From Citrus sinensis (Eukaryota; Streptophyta; Magnoliopsida; Sapindales; Rutaceae): a stretch of 64,000 bases of DNA. The stretch lies in the NCBI RefSeq assembly GCF_022201045.2, contig NC_068559.1:27659501-27723500 (forward strand), written 5' to 3'. The position numbers and the translations under genes were made by a program. Under the pieces are notes generated by a model. The model was not told the DNA's origin, did no database searches, and saw only the letters and a list, made by a program, of their open reading frames with translations. How positions within the stretch are numbered: position 1 is the stretch's first letter; every line of letters begins with the position of its first letter. Below are positions 59,837 to 64,000 of the stretch, piece by piece.

Positions 59837-62800
59837 ATGCATGGTCGTAGGTCATTATTACCTAATCTTGAACCTATAGACCTTGAACTTGAGAAAACAA
59901 TTCGCACACAAAAGCACATTAAAAATAAATTTGGAATGGATTTACAAGCACCACAGGAGAGGCCATTTAAGGACTATTTTAGTCCCTTAGCTAATTTGAG
60001 CACATCATGCATAAGATACCCAAATGTAGCTGCTAGGAGCTTTGAACTAAAACCTAGTGTGCTAAATTGTCTCCCCACATTCTATGGCTTAGAAAATGAG
60101 GACCCATATAATCATTTGAATGATTTTCATGCTATTTGTCAAACATTTAAATATGAGAATTTTTCAGACGATGATGTTAAACTCAGATTATTCCCATTTT
60201 CTTTAAAGGATAGAGCTCGTTCATGGCTTAATACATTGCCTGCTAATAGCATTTCATCATGGGAACAAATGGTAACAAAATTTTTGAATAAATATTTCCC
60301 AGTGCATAAAACCAATGCTATTCGCAGGGAAATCTCGGAGTTTACCCAAAGAGAGGACGAGCAGTTTTTCGAAACATGGGAGCGATTCAATGGGCTACTC
60401 TTGAAGTGTCCACATCATGGATACGAGAAATGGCACCAATGCCAATACTTTTTGGAGGGATTACTACCAAATGTGCAAGAATGGCTAATGGCAACAAGTG
60501 GAGGAGAGCTAATGTCAAAAAGTGCATCAGAGATTTGGGAATTTTTCCAGCGACAAGCGGATAATTCCCAACAACGGAGTCGATCACTCAGGAATACTAG
60601 AAGAATTAAAGGAGTGAATGAGGTTCAAATTGGCGAATCAAATTCAGAAATCAAAGAAGTCAAAGCGATAATTGAAGGTCTCTCTCGACAAATAGCATCG
60701 TTATCGACTGCTAAATCAACAGAGGCACATGACCATGACTCATACTCAGATCAAGCCAATGCCATAGGTGTAATGAGAAAACCATCGAATTACAACCCAT
60801 ACTCCAACACATATAACCCTGGATGGAGAGACCACCCCAATTTTTCATGGTCTCAAGGATTCCAACAGAATGGACCAGCAGCTCCAGCTCCACCAATGCA
60901 ACAAATTGCTCAAAATTCTCAAGCCTCTCAGCCCCCATTTAGACCATACAATCAAAACCAGAATTACTCTCAACCCAGACCATGGGAGGATTCATTCCAG
61001 AATCTCAAGAATCTTACTCACTCCACGATTGAGCAACAGAACCGCACCATTGATGGACTACGAAATGAGTTGAGAGCAGGCTTCAACTCACAAGCTCAAT
61101 CAGTTTCAAGCCTGGAGAAGATGGTGGGACAACTCGCTTCTTCAGTTCAGACCTTGGCAATGACTGTTGAGAAAGGAAAATTTCCAAGTCAACCAGTGCC
61201 TAATCCTAAAGGAGTGCATGAAGCGAGTACCAGTTCACCACAGCAGCATGGAGAGGTCAAAGCAATAATGACCTTGCGAAAAGGAAAAGAAATCGACAAC
61301 AAAGTAGAGATGCCGGTGACAAAGGAAAATCAAATTGTACCTGTGAACGTTGAGGACTCACCACCGGAGGAGAGAGAAGAAGCCAACCCACGAGAATACG
61401 TTCCCAAAGCTCCATTTCCTCAGAGGTTAGCGAAAGGAAAAAAGGAAAAATCTACAGGTGAGATTCTCGAAATCTTCAAACAGGTAAGTGTTAACATCCC
61501 TTTACTTGATGCTATAAAGCAAGTTCCATCTTATGCCAAGTTTCTTAAAGATTTGTGTACTAAAAAGAGAAACATGCATGTTCAAAAGAAGGCATTTTTA
61601 ACAGAAAACGTTAGTTCTATACTCCAACATAAAATTCCTTTAAAATGCAAAGACCCAGGCTCCCCCACTATCTCATGTAGTATAGGGAACCACACAATTG
61701 AGAATGCTTTGTTGGATTTAGGAGCTAGTGTAAATTTGTTGCCTTACTCTGTTTTCGTGAAACTTGGACTGGGAGAATTACACCCAACTCCAGTGGTGTT
61801 ACAACTTGCAGATCGGTCCACAAAAATACCTCGTGGTATTGTGGAGGACGTGCTTATCCAGGTAGACAAATTTTATTTTCCTGTTGACTTCATTGTAATT
61901 GACACTCAACCAATACAGGATTCAAGGAAGCACATCCCCATTATTCTAGGCCGACCTTTCTTGGCAACTGCGGATGCTCACATTCAATGTAGAACTGGAA
62001 ATATGCAGTTGTCCTTCGGCAACATGACTATGGAGCTGAACATCTTCAACATTGCCAAACAACCTCACAGTGCAGATGATGGAATTGTTGATGTGGATTT
62101 AATCGAAGCATTAGTTGATGACACTTTTCTTTCAAACCTTAGTGATGATCCTTTACAAACATGTTTAACTCACTTTGGTTTTGATTTTGATTTTGATATT
62201 GACAGATCGGTCGAAGAGGTCAATGCCCTACTTGACTCAGCACCATCTATGGACACTAATAAATGGAAGTCAAGAGTTGAACAACTAGCACCATCAGAGA
62301 AGAAACTCATCCCATCATCAGAATCACCACCGAAACTCGAGCTCAAACCATTACCCAACACTTTGGAATATGCATTTTTGGGAGAAGAAAGTTCTCTGCC
62401 GGTAATCATCTCATCATCCCTCAATGATGAACAAAAAGGTAAGTTGTTGGATATTTTAAAAGAGCACAAAGGAGCATTAGGATGGACCATAGCAGACATC
62501 AAAGGTATAAATCCAGTAGACTGCATGCATTACATTCACCTTGATGAAAATGCTAAATCTACTAGGGAAATGCAACGTCGGTTAAATCCTAATATGAAAG
62601 AAGTGGTTAGAACTGAAGTCCTTAAGCTATTAGATGCAGGTATCATTTACCCCATTTCTGATAGTTCATGGGTCAGTCCTATACAAGTTGTCCCCAAAAA
62701 GTCAGGAGTCACAGTAGTTACGAATGCCGATAATGAATTGATACCAACTAGAGTAACTACAGGATGGCGTGTATGCATTGATTATAGAAAATTGAATTCT

Positions 62801-64000
62801 GTCACACGTAAAGATCATTTTCCTTTACCATTTATCGATCAAATGCTTGATAGATTAGCAGGCCACGAATTTTATTGCTTTCTAGATGGTTACTCAGGAT
62901 ATAATCAGATTCCCATAGCACCAAAAGATCAAGAGAAAACTACTTTCACTTGCCCTTTTGGCACATTTGCATATAGGAGAATGCCATTTGGATTATGTAA
63001 TGCACCTGCTACATTTCAACGATGTATGTTGAGCATTTTTTCTGATATGGTTGAACGATTCCTTGAAGTCTTTATGGATGACTTTTCTGTCTTTGGTGAC
63101 TCGTTTGATCAATGTTTACATCATCTAACGCTAGTTCTGCAGAGATGTACCGAGAAGAGCTTAGTCTTAAATTGGGAGAAATGCCATTTTATGGTAAAAC
63201 AAGGTATTGTTCTCGGTCACATCATTTCGAGTAAAGGTATTGAGGTTGACAAAGCCAAGGTGGATCTCATTTCTAATCTTCCTCCACCCAAAACAGTCAG
63301 AGAAGTAAGATCTTTCCTTGGGCATGCTGGTTTCTATAGACGTTTCATTAAAGATTTTAGCAAAGTTTCTAGACCCTTATGCAATTTACTTGCTAAGGAT
63401 GTACCTTTTATCTTTAATGATTCATGTCTCATGGCGTTTGAAAAATTAAAACAGTTGTTGACATCATCACCCATCATTCAGGCCCCAAACTGGAGCTTAC
63501 CATTTGAGCTCATGTGTGATGCATCTGATTATACAGTAGGAGCAGTTTTAGGACAAAGAGTTGATCGAATTCCTCATGTTATTTACTATGCTAGTATGAC
63601 ATTGAATGATGCACAGTTGAACTATTCAACTACTGAAAAAGAAATGCTAGCAGTAGTGTTTGCATTGGAAAAATTTCGATCTTATCTCATTGGTTGTAAA
63701 ATAATTGTGTTCACAGATCATGCTGCTCTTAAATATCTTCTCACAAAGAAAGATGCAAAAGCTAGACTAATTCGTTGGGTGTTACTTTTGCAGGAATTTG
63801 ACTTGGAATTCAAAGATAAGAAAGGGTCAGAAAATGTTGTGGCGGACCATCTCTCTCGTCTTCACTTTGACACAATTACAGAGCCATTAATATTAAATGA
63901 GTCATTTCCAGATGAACAATTAATGAGTGTGGAAGTATTACCTTGGTATGCTGATATAGTTAATTATCTTGTTACAGGTAAACTTCCAGAGCATTGGACC
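59837..64000 (+). CDS. Athila gag-pol polyprotein, open to the window end
   Basis: 1388 codons from ATG 59837 with no stop that I could find, running off the edge. Order: gag core (SWLNTLPANSISSWEQMV and YFPVHKTNAIRREISEF, about residues 130-180), a Q/P/N-rich linker, aspartic protease with LLDLGASVNLLP (Asp at about residue 627), reverse transcriptase (WVSPIQVVPKKSG, FLDGYSGYNQI, FGLCNAPATFQRCM, VFMDDFSVFG with the catalytic Asp pair at 1081-1082), and RNase H (LMCDASDYTVGAVLG, VFTDHAALKYLL). I see no CCHC zinc knuckle in gag. Protease has DLGAS where DTGAS/DSGAS is usual elsewhere; this is common in plant Athila. An intact frame this long suggests fairly recent insertion. Integrase lies outside. 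Confidence 0.92.
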   Translation, partial: MHGRRSLLPNLEPIDLELEKTIRTQKHIKNKFGMDLQAPQERPFKDYFSPLANLSTSCIRYPNVAARSFELKPSVLNCLPTFYGLENEDPYNHLNDFHAICQTFKYENFSDDDVKLRLFPFSLKDRARSWLNTLPANSISSWEQMVTKFLNKYFPVHKTNAIRREISEFTQREDEQFFETWERFNGLLLKCPHHGYEKWHQCQYFLEGLLPNVQEWLMATSGGELMSKSASEIWEFFQRQADNSQQRSRSLRNTRRIKGVNEVQIGESNSEIKEVKAIIEGLSRQIASLSTAKSTEAHDHDSYSDQANAIGVMRKPSNYNPYSNTYNPGWRDHPNFSWSQGFQQNGPAAPAPPMQQIAQNSQASQPPFRPYNQNQNYSQPRPWEDSFQNLKNLTHSTIEQQNRTIDGLRNELRAGFNSQAQSVSSLEKMVGQLASSVQTLAMTVEKGKFPSQPVPNPKGVHEASTSSPQQHGEVKAIMTLRKGKEIDNKVEMPVTKENQIVPVNVEDSPPEEREEANPREYVPKAPFPQRLAKGKKEKSTGEILEIFKQVSVNIPLLDAIKQVPSYAKFLKDLCTKKRNMHVQKKAFLTENVSSILQHKIPLKCKDPGSPTISCSIGNHTIENALLDLGASVNLLPYSVFVKLGLGELHPTPVVLQLADRSTKIPRGIVEDVLIQVDKFYFPVDFIVIDTQPIQDSRKHIPIILGRPFLATADAHIQCRTGNMQLSFGNMTMELNIFNIAKQPHSADDGIVDVDLIEALVDDTFLSNLSDDPLQTCLTHFGFDFDFDIDRSVEEVNALLDSAPSMDTNKWKSRVEQLAPSEKKLIPSSESPPKLELKPLPNTLEYAFLGEESSLPVIISSSLNDEQKGKLLDILKEHKGALGWTIADIKGINPVDCMHYIHLDENAKSTREMQRRLNPNMKEVVRTEVLKLLDAGIIYPISDSSWVSPIQVVPKKSGVTVVTNADNELIPTRVTTGWRVCIDYRKLNSVTRKDHFPLPFIDQMLDRLAGHEFYCFLDGYSGYNQIPIAPKDQEKTTFTCPFGTFAYRRMPFGLCNAPATFQRCMLSIFSDMVERFLEVFMDDFSVFGDSFDQCLHHLTLVLQRCTEKSLVLNWEKCHFMVKQGIVLGHIISSKGIEVDKAKVDLISNLPPPKTVREVRSFLGHAGFYRRFIKDFSKVSRPLCNLLAKDVPFIFNDSCLMAFEKLKQLLTSSPIIQAPNWSLPFELMCDASDYTVGAVLGQRVDRIPHVIYYASMTLNDAQLNYSTTEKEMLAVVFALEKFRSYLIGCKIIVFTDHAALKYLLTKKDAKARLIRWVLLLQEFDLEFKDKKGSENVVADHLSRLHFDTITEPLILNESFPDEQLMSVEVLPWYADIVNYLVTGKLPEHWT

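Larger units (their letters stand above)
58156..64000 (+). mobile_element. Athila-type Ty3/gypsy LTR retrotransposon, 5' part
   Basis: 5' LTR 58156-59473, primer-binding site 59480-59497, leader, then a gag-pol frame from 59837 that is still open at the window edge. Integrase, any extra ORF and the 3' LTR are to the right. The RT lineage (FLDGYSGYNQIPIAP, VFMDDFSVFGDSF) and the tRNA-Asp primer site point to Athila. The element is inserted into a LINE. Confidence 0.92.

Noticed and set aside
1-64000. A prokaryote-like defence or mobile gene cluster as the possible novel system
   Set aside because: All supported genes have plant introns and plant families. No operon-like arrangement, CRISPR repeats or phage genes are present.

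Overview
The window is plant nuclear DNA, almost certainly from a eudicot. The protein-level character (FOUR LIPS/MYB88, IQD, RLCK-VII kinases, phytocyanin, VPS29, a UTR-type sugar transporter), short GT-AG introns, AT-rich spacers and the repeat types all fit. The mix resembles a woody rosid such as Citrus, but that is an impression and not something the sequence proves. No prokaryotic-style operon, CRISPR array or defence cassette is present.

Layout. 1-2084 (+) is the 3' half of an IQD calmodulin-binding gene. 2708-4497 (-) is a damaged PQQ beta-propeller (polyvinylalcohol-dehydrogenase-like) gene, and an older relic of the same family lies at 11533-12047. 5216-6510 (+) is a dead phytocyanin gene. 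6939-7908 is a non-autonomous hAT element with a perfect 8-bp target duplication. 8999-10983 (+) is a DEAD-box helicase (RH42/PRP5-like) pseudogene. 12345-12452 (-) and 15066-15146 (+) are two MIR395 hairpins in divergent orientation, each with a TATA box on the expected side, and a small PIF-like MITE lies between them. 16.68-20.45 kb is repeat-rich: a fold-back MITE, two more hAT-type elements with 8-bp duplications, a set of tandem repeats and a CTG-rich minisatellite.

The next part is gene-rich. It holds a RING-H2 protein (20677-21489, -), complete VPS29 (22092-24121, -), two convergent myristoylation-type receptor-like cytoplasmic kinases (25679-27751, + and 28259-31266, -), an ER-type UDP-galactose/glucose transporter (35635-38097, +) with a textbook ER-stress element in its promoter, and a 12-exon FOUR LIPS/MYB88 gene (39774-44034, -). 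From 44.0 to 56.6 kb I see no gene. The right edge is a nest of retroelements: a SINE-like insertion with a 15-bp target duplication and internal tandem repeats (56659-57328), a LINE 3' end (57417-58155), and an Athila-type Ty3/gypsy element (58156 to beyond the window). That element has a complete 5' LTR, a tRNA-Asp primer site and a gag-pol frame open to the window edge.

The intact genes do not form a pathway. All seven gene models except the truncated IQD give complete reading frames: 270 aa RING protein, 190 aa VPS29, 451 and 421 aa kinases, 331 aa transporter, 487 aa MYB. The exon sums are multiples of three in each spliced gene. The most interesting signals are the divergent MIR395 pair, the ERSE on the transporter gene, the GC-AG intron in the same gene, and the SINE with expanded internal repeats. 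I did not find a convincing wholly new biological system.
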